DNA of 48,182 bases from an uncultured Clostridia bacterium (GTDB lineage: Bacteria > Bacillota > Clostridia > TANB77 > CAG-508): the NCBI GenBank assembly GCA_947629355.1, contig CANRDJ010000006.1, positions 1-48,182 on the forward strand, given 5' to 3'. Positions 10,183 through 19,004 of the stretch are shown in pieces. The translations under genes and the position numbers were made by a program. The notes under the pieces are model-generated. The model ran no database searches. It saw only the letters and a program-made list of their open reading frames with translations, and was not told where the DNA came from. Position 1 is the stretch's first letter. The number at the start of each line of letters is the position of its first letter.

Positions 10183-11043
10183 ATGGATAAAATTTATATA
10201 AAAGCAAGGGCAAAGGTAAATTTAGCACTAGAAATATTAGATAAAAGAGAAGATAATTATCATAATTTAAAATCAGTATTCCAAAAGATAAATTTATATG
10301 ATGAAATATATATATATATAACTAAAAACAATGATTTTAAATTAGAAACCAATATACAAGAATTAAATAATAAAGACAACATTATATATAAGGCATATGT
10401 AAAGTTAAAAGAAAAATTTAAAGTAATTACAGGAGTAAAAGTAATATTAAACAAAAGAATACCTATGCAAGCGGGACTTGCAGGGGGAAGTACAGATTGT
10501 GCAAGTTTTATACTAGGAATGAATAAACTATTTAATTTGAATTTAAATAAAAGTGAAATTATTGATTTAGGAAAAAATCTAGGAGCGGATGTAGTACCAT
10601 GTATGTATAATAAAGCAGTTTTAGCAGAAGGAATAGGAGATATTATAACTAAAATAAATACAAATTTTAAGTATTATATTTTAATTATAAAACCTGAGTT
10701 TTCATGCAATACAAAAGAGATGTATAATAAATTAGACAGAAAACAAAGAAGTTTAAAAATAGATGTTGCAGGAAATCTAATTAACGCTTTAGAGAATAAC
10801 AATATTGAATTATTAGCAAATAACTTATATAATTCATTTGAAGAAGTTGTAGATGCAAAATTAATAAAAGATGAACTTATAAATAACAAGGCATTAGGTG
10901 CATTATTGTCAGGATCTGGCTCATGCATTTTTGGCATATTTAGAAATAAAGAAGATGCAAAATTTGCATATAAAAATTTAAAGGATAAATATAAAACATA
11001 CATATGCACTTCATATAATTCTTCAAAGGAGGGAATATTGTGA
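10183..11043 (+). CDS. ispE: 4-diphosphocytidyl-2-C-methyl-D-erythritol kinase
   Basis: ARAKVNLALEILDKREDNYHNL, MQAGLAGGSTDCAS GHMP-kinase motif, GALLSGSGSCIFG. Confidence 0.92.
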   Translation: MDKIYIKARAKVNLALEILDKREDNYHNLKSVFQKINLYDEIYIYITKNNDFKLETNIQELNNKDNIIYKAYVKLKEKFKVITGVKVILNKRIPMQAGLAGGSTDCASFILGMNKLFNLNLNKSEIIDLGKNLGADVVPCMYNKAVLAEGIGDIITKINTNFKYYILIIKPEFSCNTKEMYNKLDRKQRSLKIDVAGNLINALENNNIELLANNLYNSFEEVVDAKLIKDELINNKALGALLSGSGSCIFGIFRNKEDAKFAYKNLKDKYKTYICTSYNSSKEGIL

Positions 11044-11723
11044 TATCAGGCAAAACAGTAACAGGAATAATATTAGTTGCAGGAAATAGTACAAGATTTG
11101 GGCAAAATAGAAATAAAAATTTTGAAAATATAAATGGTAAAACAATATTGTCATATAGCATAAATGCTTTTGGGAACAATCCATATATTGATAATGTAAT
11201 TATAGTTATAAAAGAAGAAGACAGAGAAACTATTAAAAAAATTATAAAAGAAGAAAAAATTAATAAAAAAATAGATATAGTAATTGGTGGAAGTTCAAGA
11301 CAAGAATCAGTATATAATGCAATAAAGGTTGTAGCATCTGATATTGTAATTATTCATGATGGAGCAAGACCTGCAATAAAGCAAGAATATATAAGTAAAT
11401 GTATTGAAGAAATGAATAGTTTTAAAGGTGTGTCTATAGGAGTAAAATCTAAAGATACAATAAAAATTACTGATGACGATGGAATAGTAATTGATACAAC
11501 AAAAAGAAGTAATACATGGATTATACAAACACCACAATGCTTTGATACAAAGATATTATTTGATTTACATGAAAAATACAAAAATACGGAAGTAACCGAT
11601 GATTGTATGATTCTTGAAAAAGGTGGATATAAAGTTAAAATAATAGAAGGAGATTATACAAACATAAAAGTAACAACATATGATGATATAAATATAATCA
11701 AAGAATTTTTAAAGGAGAAATAA
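11040..11723 (+). CDS. ispD: 2-C-methyl-D-erythritol 4-phosphate cytidylyltransferase
   Basis: GTG start overlapping the ispE stop; GIILVAGNSTRFG, IIHDGARP, IQTPQCF, TDDCMILE. Confidence 0.92.
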   Translation: MISGKTVTGIILVAGNSTRFGQNRNKNFENINGKTILSYSINAFGNNPYIDNVIIVIKEEDRETIKKIIKEEKINKKIDIVIGGSSRQESVYNAIKVVASDIVIIHDGARPAIKQEYISKCIEEMNSFKGVSIGVKSKDTIKITDDDGIVIDTTKRSNTWIIQTPQCFDTKILFDLHEKYKNTEVTDDCMILEKGGYKVKIIEGDYTNIKVTTYDDINIIKEFLKEK

Positions 11724-11724
11724 A

Positions 11725-12870
11725 ATGAAAAAGCGCGTTAGTATATTTGGTTCAACTGGGTCAATTGGTACAAGTACATTAAATGTGATTAGAAATAACA
11801 AAGAAATATTTGAAGTAGTAACATTAGTTGCAGGAAACAATATTGAAAAATTAATAGATCAAATAAATGAATTTAATCCTAAACATGTATATATTAAATC
11901 AAAAGAAAACAGTAAAGTTTTAAAGTCAAAATTTAAAGATTTAGATGTATATTATGGAACACAAGGAATGAAAGATATATCAAATTTAACTGATTATGAT
12001 ATTGCAGTATCTGCACTTGTAGGAATTTCAGGGCTGGAACCTACATATAACATGATAAAACACGGTAAAACAGTAGCACTTGCAAATAAAGAAGTATTAG
12101 TTACAGGTGGAGAGCTAATTATAAGCACTGCAAAAGAAAAGAATGCAACACTACTTACTGTAGATAGTGAACATAGTGCAATAATGCAATGCCTAAATGG
12201 AGAAAAAAATAATCCTATTGATAAAATATTACTTACTGCTTCTGGTGGACCATTCTTTGATAAAGAAATAACAGATAATATAACAGTAGAGGAGGCTCTA
12301 AACCATCCAACATGGAGTATGGGTAAAAAGGTAACGATAGATTCAGCTACAATGATGAATAAAGGATTTGAGGTAATAGAAGCAAAATGGCTATTTGGCG
12401 TCGAACCAGAGAAAATTCAAGTTGTTGTACATAGAAAAAGTCTAGTACATTCAATGGTACAATTTGAAGATGGAACTATAATGGCTAATATTGGACCAAA
12501 ATCAATGGAAATTCCAATAGCATATGCATTGAATTATCCTAATAGATTAAAAAACAGCTTAGAAAAATTAGACTTATTTCAAGTAAAAACTCTTGAATTT
12601 GAGAAACCAGACTTAGAAAAATTTAAATGTTTAAAATTGGCTTTTGAAGCAATAAAAAAAGGACATAGCTATCAAGTTGTATTAAATGCAGCAGATGAAG
12701 TATTAGTAAATGCATTTTTAGAAAATAAAATAAAATACACGGATATTCCTAATATGATTGAAAAAATGCTAGAAACTCATAAAGGAGAAAAATTAAATAC
12801 AATAGATAAAATACTAGAATTAGATAAAAGAACAAAAGAAGAAACTGAAAAGTTAATAAGTATTATTTAG
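11725..12870 (+). CDS. dxr: 1-deoxy-D-xylulose-5-phosphate reductoisomerase
   Basis: KRVSIFGSTGSIGTSTL, LANKEVLVTGGE, TVDSEHSAIMQCL, LTASGGPF. Confidence 0.95.
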   Translation: MKKRVSIFGSTGSIGTSTLNVIRNNKEIFEVVTLVAGNNIEKLIDQINEFNPKHVYIKSKENSKVLKSKFKDLDVYYGTQGMKDISNLTDYDIAVSALVGISGLEPTYNMIKHGKTVALANKEVLVTGGELIISTAKEKNATLLTVDSEHSAIMQCLNGEKNNPIDKILLTASGGPFFDKEITDNITVEEALNHPTWSMGKKVTIDSATMMNKGFEVIEAKWLFGVEPEKIQVVVHRKSLVHSMVQFEDGTIMANIGPKSMEIPIAYALNYPNRLKNSLEKLDLFQVKTLEFEKPDLEKFKCLKLAFEAIKKGHSYQVVLNAADEVLVNAFLENKIKYTDIPNMIEKMLETHKGEKLNTIDKILELDKRTKEETEKLISII

Positions 12871-12878
12871 GGGGAAAT

Positions 12879-13083
12879 ATGAAAATAGGAATAGACATAG
12901 ACGGAGTATTAACAGATATATCAAGATTTTATCTCGATTAATACGATTTTTAAAATATCTAAATTAATACCAGTAATATGTTTTGATAATAGATATAACC
13001 AAAATTATGAAGGTAATAACATGATAAGATGCTATAGATGGTATGATATTTATAGTGAAATAAAAAAATATGGAAGTAACTAA
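12879..13083 (+). pseudogene. Internally deleted HAD/nucleotidase-like gene
   Basis: N-term MKIGIDIDGVLTDISRF then a stop; downstream SKLIPVICFDNRYNQNYEGNNMIRCYRWYDIYSEIKK resembles the C-terminal tail of the same family; central part missing. Confidence 0.55.
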
Positions 13084-13240
13084 TATAAAAGTTACTTCTG
13101 TAAACTATAAAGAAACTATAAAAAGCTTGAAATTATTATTGAATTATGTTATTATTAACATAAATGCAATATTGCATTGCATTATTAATAAAAGGTATTT
13201 TAAAATTTATTTTAATTTGCAAAAAGAAAGGGGTTACTCT

Positions 13241-14296
13241 ATGAGTATACGGTTAGATCCAGAAAAAGAAAAATTAGTTTTACAAAATCGTAACTTTGTG
13301 CATCATATTGTAAGACAATTAGGTATCCCACCTAGAGACTATGAAGATGTTGTCTCTATTGGTACAATTGGTTTAATTAAAGCAGCTAATACTTTTGATA
13401 ATTCTAAAAACACAAAATTTTTAACATATGCAAGTAGATGTATAAAAAATGAAATTTTTATGTATTTTAGAAATAAGAAAAGTAATGTTGTTGAGGTATC
13501 TTTAGAAGGAACAATTTTGTATGATAAAGATGAAGGTGGACCTATATTAGCTAATATAGTTTCCAATGAAGAGAAAAATTTGGCAGAAAGAATTGAAGAA
13601 AATTTATTAGTTGAGAACCTTATTAGCATTATATTAAACCTTTTAAAATCAAGGAAAAGGATATTAATGCTCTACAAAATAGCGGGGATGTCTCAAAGCG
13701 ATATTTCTAAAATTTTTAATGTTTCACAAAGTTATATTTCAAAATTAACAAAACGTTCAATTGAACAAATAAAATCATATTTTTTTGTTAAAGATCAATT
13801 TAAGGAGGTTTTCTCAATGTCAATAGTAGATGATTCGTATAAAATTACTTTTTCTTCACAAGATGTAAGTAATTTTAACAAAATTTTTTCCAATACTTTA
13901 ACAAAATTAACATCTATTAAAGATATACCAAATTTTAAGATTAGCTGTACAAAAGAACGGATTATAATTCAACTACCTGCAGATCCTGAATCTTTTATTT
14001 TTATTGCAAAAATTGTTGAACAAATTGATGAATTTGTTCTAGAGTTTGGTGAAGCAAAAGAAATAAAAGCTGATCAAATTAATGAAAATTTATCTAAAAC
14101 AGGTAAAAATTCAAAAGAAAAAATTAAGGAATTAAGAAATTATTTCTTAAGTATTGAATCCTTTACTGTCAAAGAATTATATAAAAAATTTCCTAAATTA
14201 AGCATTCAAAGCATCAGAAATACGCTATATTCTGCTAAAAAGAAAGGATTAATAAAATCTGTAGCTAAAGGTAAATATATAGTAAATAAAGATTAA
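13241..14296 (+). CDS. Sigma-70-family RNA polymerase sigma factor with extra C-terminal domains
   Basis: RBS aaagaaagggg before ATG 13241; sigma region 2 (DYEDVVSIGTIGLIKAANTFDNSKNTKFLTYASRCIKNEIFMYFR) and region 4 HTH (MSQSDISKIFNVSQSYISKLTKRSI); C-terminal wHTH-like FTVKELYKKFPKLSIQSIRNTLYSAKKKGLI. Confidence 0.8.
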   Translation: MSIRLDPEKEKLVLQNRNFVHHIVRQLGIPPRDYEDVVSIGTIGLIKAANTFDNSKNTKFLTYASRCIKNEIFMYFRNKKSNVVEVSLEGTILYDKDEGGPILANIVSNEEKNLAERIEENLLVENLISIILNLLKSRKRILMLYKIAGMSQSDISKIFNVSQSYISKLTKRSIEQIKSYFFVKDQFKEVFSMSIVDDSYKITFSSQDVSNFNKIFSNTLTKLTSIKDIPNFKISCTKERIIIQLPADPESFIFIAKIVEQIDEFVLEFGEAKEIKADQINENLSKTGKNSKEKIKELRNYFLSIESFTVKELYKKFPKLSIQSIRNTLYSAKKKGLIKSVAKGKYIVNKD

Positions 14297-14304
14297 AATA
14301 CCGA

Positions 14305-14340
14305 AAACATTGCTATTACAGTTAATAGCAATGTTTTTTT
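14305..14340 (+). terminator. Rho-independent terminator after the sigma-factor gene
   Basis: ACATTGCTATTA-cag-TTAATAGCAATGTTTTTTT hairpin plus U tract. Confidence 0.75.
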
Positions 14341-14539
14341 ATGTAATATAAATTAAAACATTATTTTAAAATTACAAAAAGTAAATATAGATTAAAAAAA
14401 ATAAATACTATTGGTTAAATTTACCTAAATAAATACTTTATTTTCAAAGATTTATATGATAATATATAATCAAATCGAATAAATTCATTGTGTAGAGATA
14501 AAATGTATTAATATAAGTTGTCAAAGAGGTGTAGTAAAA

Positions 14540-15337
14540 ATGTTATTTAAAAGTGCTTATGAAGTAATTCCTTGTGGTATGTTTTCAGTAGAACATTTTA
14601 TATTGCTTGCAATAACCGTAATTTTTATAGCAGTAGCTCTTAAATATACCAGTCACTTGGAAAAAGATAAAGTAAAAAAAATAATTAGAAAAAGCACTAT
14701 TATTTTATGGATTTTGGAAATAATAAAAATCATATATAATATTATTAATTATGGATTTACAGCAGTAAATAAATACATACCACTTTATTTTTGCAGTCTT
14801 ATATTGTATGCAGGAATATTTAGTGGATTTTGTGAAGGTACAATAAAAAAAGTAGGAGACGTATTTTTATCTACAGGAGGAATTATAGCAGGAATGGTAT
14901 TTTTAATATTCCCACTTACATCACTAACAACTTATCCAGCTTTCCATTTTATAAGCATACATAGTTTTATATTGCATGGAACAATGATATATATAGGAAT
15001 ATTGATGTTGACAACAAAATATACAATAATTGAAAAAAAAGATATTGCATATTATTCTGCAATAATAGTTATAATAAGTAGTATAGCATATATAATAAAT
15101 TTAGTATTTGACAGCAATTTGATGTTTATATCACAAAATTATCCAGGTACATTTATAGAAATAATATACAATTTATCAGGAAATCTATTTCCATTAGTAA
15201 TGGTTGTATTACAAGCTACATTACCATTTTATATTGTTTATGTAATATACAAGAAAATAAATGGTAAAAATATTAAAGATATTAATATTAAAGTTGGTTC
15301 AAATACTAAAGAAAAAGAAGAAATATATATTAATTAG
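14540..15337 (+). CDS. TIGR02206/YwaF-like integral membrane protein
   Basis: Polytopic, conserved pattern MFSVEHFILL...YIPLYFCSLILYAGIF...HSFILHGTMIYIG. Confidence 0.6.
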   Translation: MLFKSAYEVIPCGMFSVEHFILLAITVIFIAVALKYTSHLEKDKVKKIIRKSTIILWILEIIKIIYNIINYGFTAVNKYIPLYFCSLILYAGIFSGFCEGTIKKVGDVFLSTGGIIAGMVFLIFPLTSLTTYPAFHFISIHSFILHGTMIYIGILMLTTKYTIIEKKDIAYYSAIIVIISSIAYIINLVFDSNLMFISQNYPGTFIEIIYNLSGNLFPLVMVVLQATLPFYIVYVIYKKINGKNIKDINIKVGSNTKEKEEIYIN

Positions 15338-15360
15338 TACCAAACTAAGGAGGACAAAAC

Positions 15361-15669
15361 ATGAGTGTATTAAAATTAACAAGCGATAATTTTGAGACAG
15401 AAGTTTTAAATTCAGATACAACAACTATTATAGACTTTTATGCAGATTGGTGCATGCCATGTAAAATGATGTCACCAATAATTGATAACATAGCAGAAGA
15501 AAATGATAATATTAATGTTGGTAAATTAAATGTTGATGAAGAAGAAAATATAGCTATTCAATATAACGTAATGAGTATACCGACTATAATAATATTTAAA
15601 GATGGAAAAGAAATAAAAAGATTTGTAGGAGTAACAAATAAAGAAGTTATATTAAATGAATTAAAGTAA
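15361..15669 (+). CDS. trxA: Thioredoxin (WCMPC active site)
   Basis: IIDFYADWCMPCKMMSPIIDNIA, NVMSIPTIIIFKDGKE. Confidence 0.9.
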   Translation: MSVLKLTSDNFETEVLNSDTTTIIDFYADWCMPCKMMSPIIDNIAEENDNINVGKLNVDEEENIAIQYNVMSIPTIIIFKDGKEIKRFVGVTNKEVILNELK

Positions 15670-15948
15670 TAGAAACAATTTTTTGTTATAATGCTAGTAA
15701 TGATAAGAATAACACTTTTACAAACTACAAATTCATTATATATTAAGAAAAGGACACTAATTAGATGTGTTCTTTTTTTATAGATTATTTAGTAAAATGT
15801 TTGAAGTTATGCAAATACACATACAATTTACATAATCAAAAACATGTTGAAATCATACTTACTCAACATAAGTATAAAGTAAGTATAAATACATAGATTA
15901 CTATAACAATAAAAAAAATAATGTTTTATAAAAAGTTTGCATAAAGCA

Positions 15949-15976
15949 TTGACTATTTATGTAAATATGATATAAT
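15949..15976 (+). promoter_or_regulatory. Sigma-A-type promoter upstream of the repeat protein
   Basis: TTGACT - 16 nt - TATAAT, about 30 nt upstream of ATG 16009. Confidence 0.6.
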
Positions 15977-16008
15977 AATTTAAATAATTTGAGAAAGGAT
16001 GTTAAATT

Positions 16009-17850
16009 ATGGATTATTCAGTAGAAACAAAAAATAATAAAAAAGAAGGATTAAAAACAGGAGAAAAATTAAAAAAATGTAGTAAGCAAAAGAATACAAG
16101 AAAAGTAATTAATGAAGAAATACAAGTAAGTAAACAAATAAAAAGATTGATACGAATAAAAAAATTTGATGATGCAATTAAATTAACACAAAAATATGAA
16201 AAAAATCCAATAATTCAGTCTCAAAGAATAAATATATTAATTAAAAAAGGAAAACTTAAAGAAGCAAAGGAAATAGGAGAAAAATTTTTAAATAGACCTG
16301 AAATCCAATCACAAATGATAACAATAGCAATAAGAGAGGGAAGATTAAAAGAAGCAAAAGAAATAGGAAAAAAGTTTTTTGATGATGCTCGTATCCAATC
16401 ACAAATGATAACAATAGCAATAAAAGAGGGAAGATTAAAAGAAGCAAAGAAAATAGGAGATAAATTCTCCGATGATGCTCCTATCCAATCACAAATGGTA
16501 ACAATAGCAATAAGAGAAGGAAGATTAAAGGATGCAAAGGAAATAGGAAAAAGATTTCCAAATAGAAAAAAAACCCAATCACAAATGATAACAATGGCAA
16601 TAGAAGAAGGAAAACTAAAAGAAGCAAAGGAAATAGGAAAAAGATTTCCAAATGAAGCTGAAATCCAATCACAAATGGTAACAATAGCAATGAAAGAGGG
16701 AAAATTAAAAGAAGCAAAGGAAATAGGAAGAAAATTTTCAAAGATAACTGAAATTCAATCGCAAATGGTAACAATAGCAATGAGAGAAGGAAGATTAAAA
16801 GAGGCAAAGAAAATAGGAGAAAGATTTCCAAATGAAGCTGAAATCCAATCACAAATGGTAACAATAGCAATGAGAGAAGGAAGATTAAAAGAGGCAAAGG
16901 AAATAGGAAAAAGATTTCCAAATGAAATTTCTATTCAATCACAAATGGTAACAATAGCAATGAAAGAGGGAAGATTAAAAGAAGCAAAGGAAATAGGAGA
17001 AAGATTTCCAAACACAACTGAAATCCAATCACAAATGGTAACAATAGCAATGAGAAAAGAAAGATTAAAAGAGGCAAAAGAAATAGGAGAAAGATTTCCA
17101 AATGATATTTCTGTCCAATCACAAATGGTAACAATAGCAATGAAAGAGGGAAAATTAGAAGAAGCAAAGGAAATAGGAGAAAGATTTCCAAATGAAGCTG
17201 AAATCCAATCACAAATGGTAACAATAGCAATGAGAGAAGGAAGATTAAAAGAGGCAAAGGAAATAGGAGAAAGATTTCCAAATGATATTTCTATTCAATC
17301 GCAAATGCTAACAATAGCAATGAGAGAAGGAAGATTAAAAGAGGCAAAGAAAATAGGAGAAAGATTTCCAAACGCAACTGAAATCCAATCACAAATGATA
17401 ACAATAGCAATGAAAGAGGGAAAATTAGAAGAGGCAAAAAAAATAGGAAAAAGATTTCCAAATGCAAGTGAAATACACTCACAAATGATAATGTTAGCAA
17501 AGGAATACGAGAAAGAAGAAAAAAGTGGGAACAATGAAAAATCAGTACAAAAATCAAAAGGATTTATAGAAAGAGTAGAAGTACCAATAATTCAACCTAA
17601 ATCAAATGGGCAAAAACAGTTCGATAAAGTTACTGAATTTTTAAGGGGAAAAATAGATGAAGCAAATAAAAGGGCAGAGTCAGTAGATGATGAAACTAAA
17701 AGGATTGGAATTATTCAGGCAAATAAAATTGGAGAATTATTATCAAAAGTAGAAAGAACTACAGATAATGAATGTTATTTAAATGGTCTATATGAAAAAA
17801 TAGTAAAAATAGAGGCAAGAGAAGAAAGTATATCAAGTAAAGAAAAGTAG
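16009..17850 (+). CDS. Helical-repeat protein with about fourteen 30-aa degenerate TPR-like repeats
   Basis: Repeated EAKEIGERFPNEAEIQSQMVTIAMREGRLK units. Confidence 0.85.
   Translation: MDYSVETKNNKKEGLKTGEKLKKCSKQKNTRKVINEEIQVSKQIKRLIRIKKFDDAIKLTQKYEKNPIIQSQRINILIKKGKLKEAKEIGEKFLNRPEIQSQMITIAIREGRLKEAKEIGKKFFDDARIQSQMITIAIKEGRLKEAKKIGDKFSDDAPIQSQMVTIAIREGRLKDAKEIGKRFPNRKKTQSQMITMAIEEGKLKEAKEIGKRFPNEAEIQSQMVTIAMKEGKLKEAKEIGRKFSKITEIQSQMVTIAMREGRLKEAKKIGERFPNEAEIQSQMVTIAMREGRLKEAKEIGKRFPNEISIQSQMVTIAMKEGRLKEAKEIGERFPNTTEIQSQMVTIAMRKERLKEAKEIGERFPNDISVQSQMVTIAMKEGKLEEAKEIGERFPNEAEIQSQMVTIAMREGRLKEAKEIGERFPNDISIQSQMLTIAMREGRLKEAKKIGERFPNATEIQSQMITIAMKEGKLEEAKKIGKRFPNASEIHSQMIMLAKEYEKEEKSGNNEKSVQKSKGFIERVEVPIIQPKSNGQKQFDKVTEFLRGKIDEANKRAESVDDETKRIGIIQANKIGELLSKVERTTDNECYLNGLYEKIVKIEAREESISSKEK
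16261..17490 (+). repeat. Tandem 90-bp repeat array, about 14 units
   Basis: gaagcaaaggaaataggagaaagatttccaaatgaagctgaaatccaatcacaaatggtaacaatagcaatgagagaaggaagattaaaa recurs every 90 nt. Confidence 0.9.
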
Positions 17851-17876
17851 GGTTCACTTCACCCTACTTTTCTTTT
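17842..17876 (+). terminator. Rho-independent terminator
   Basis: GAAAAGTAGGGT-tcacttc-ACCCTACTTTTCTTTT. Confidence 0.75.
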
Positions 17877-18024
17877 ATTTTTATAACAATTATTGCAGAT
17901 AGAAAAGTAATATGCTAAAATTATATCAGTTTATAAAAGATATTAAAAATCTAGGGATAAATGAATTAAGAAAATATTTTATTATAAAATATTTTCTATA
18001 AAAACATATAGGGGGAACATATAT

Positions 18025-18828
18025 ATGAGTATTATAGGGATAGATATAGGAAGTACAACAATAAAAATAATAGAGTATAATAATAAAAAGATATTAAATA
18101 GTAAAATTTCAATGAATAGAAACGCAGAAGAAATATTAGAAGAATTTTTGAAATCTAATAATATTGATAGTAATAACATTGAGAAAATAGTTTTAACTGG
18201 AATAGGTGCAAATAAAATGAAAAGTAACAAATATAGAATTCCAATGGAAACAGTAAAAGAATTTGTAGCAGTTTCTATAGGTGGATTACAATTAGCAAAT
18301 AAAGAAGAAGCACTTATAGTAAGCATTGGTACAGGTACTGCACTTGTAAAAGCAAACAAAGAAAATTTTAAACATCTAGGTGGAACAGGAATTGGAGCAG
18401 GAACTTTAATGAAGTTATGCAAGAAACTTGTTAATGCAAATTCTTTTGAAGAGATTGTAGAGTTATCAAAAAAAGGTGATTTATCTAAAATAGATATAAG
18501 AATTTGTGATAGGACAGATGAAAAGATAGATACGCTACCACCTTTTTTAACACTTTCAAATTTTGGAAATTTAGCAGAAGATGCAACAGATGCTGATATT
18601 ACACTTGGAATATTACATATGATATTTGAAGTTATAGCAATGATGGCAGTTTTTGCAACTAAAAACGATACAGTAAAAGAAGTTGTACTAATAGGAAATA
18701 TAACTACAATTCCAAATGTTAAAAAACTATTAAAACAAATAGAAAAACTTCATAATATAAAATTTATAATACCAAAAAATGCACAATTTGCAGTTGCAAT
18801 TGGTGCAATAGAAAGTACAAATAAATAA
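18025..18828 (+). CDS. coaW: Type II pantothenate kinase
   Basis: IIGIDIGSTTIKIIEY, VSIGTGTALVKA, HLGGTGIGAGTLMKLCKKL. Confidence 0.85.
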   Translation: MSIIGIDIGSTTIKIIEYNNKKILNSKISMNRNAEEILEEFLKSNNIDSNNIEKIVLTGIGANKMKSNKYRIPMETVKEFVAVSIGGLQLANKEEALIVSIGTGTALVKANKENFKHLGGTGIGAGTLMKLCKKLVNANSFEEIVELSKKGDLSKIDIRICDRTDEKIDTLPPFLTLSNFGNLAEDATDADITLGILHMIFEVIAMMAVFATKNDTVKEVVLIGNITTIPNVKKLLKQIEKLHNIKFIIPKNAQFAVAIGAIESTNK

Positions 18829-19004
18829 AATAATTCTAGAAAATGTTTATATATTGCTGTTAAACAAAACGAATATTACCATATATAAATAAAGTATTAA
18901 AAAATATGAAAAATCATTTGACAAACTTATGCTTTTAATAGATAATTATTATGTAGAAAACTTAAGAAGAAAAGTTTAAAGTTACAAAGGAGGTACATGA
19001 ATAA

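Noticed and set aside
16261-17490. CRISPR-like array
   Set aside because: Contiguous in-frame 90-bp coding repeats without unique spacers.
16256-17557. Leucine-rich minus-strand ORFs opposite the repeat protein
   Set aside because: Antisense artefacts of the 90-bp repeat; no RBS, low-complexity translation.
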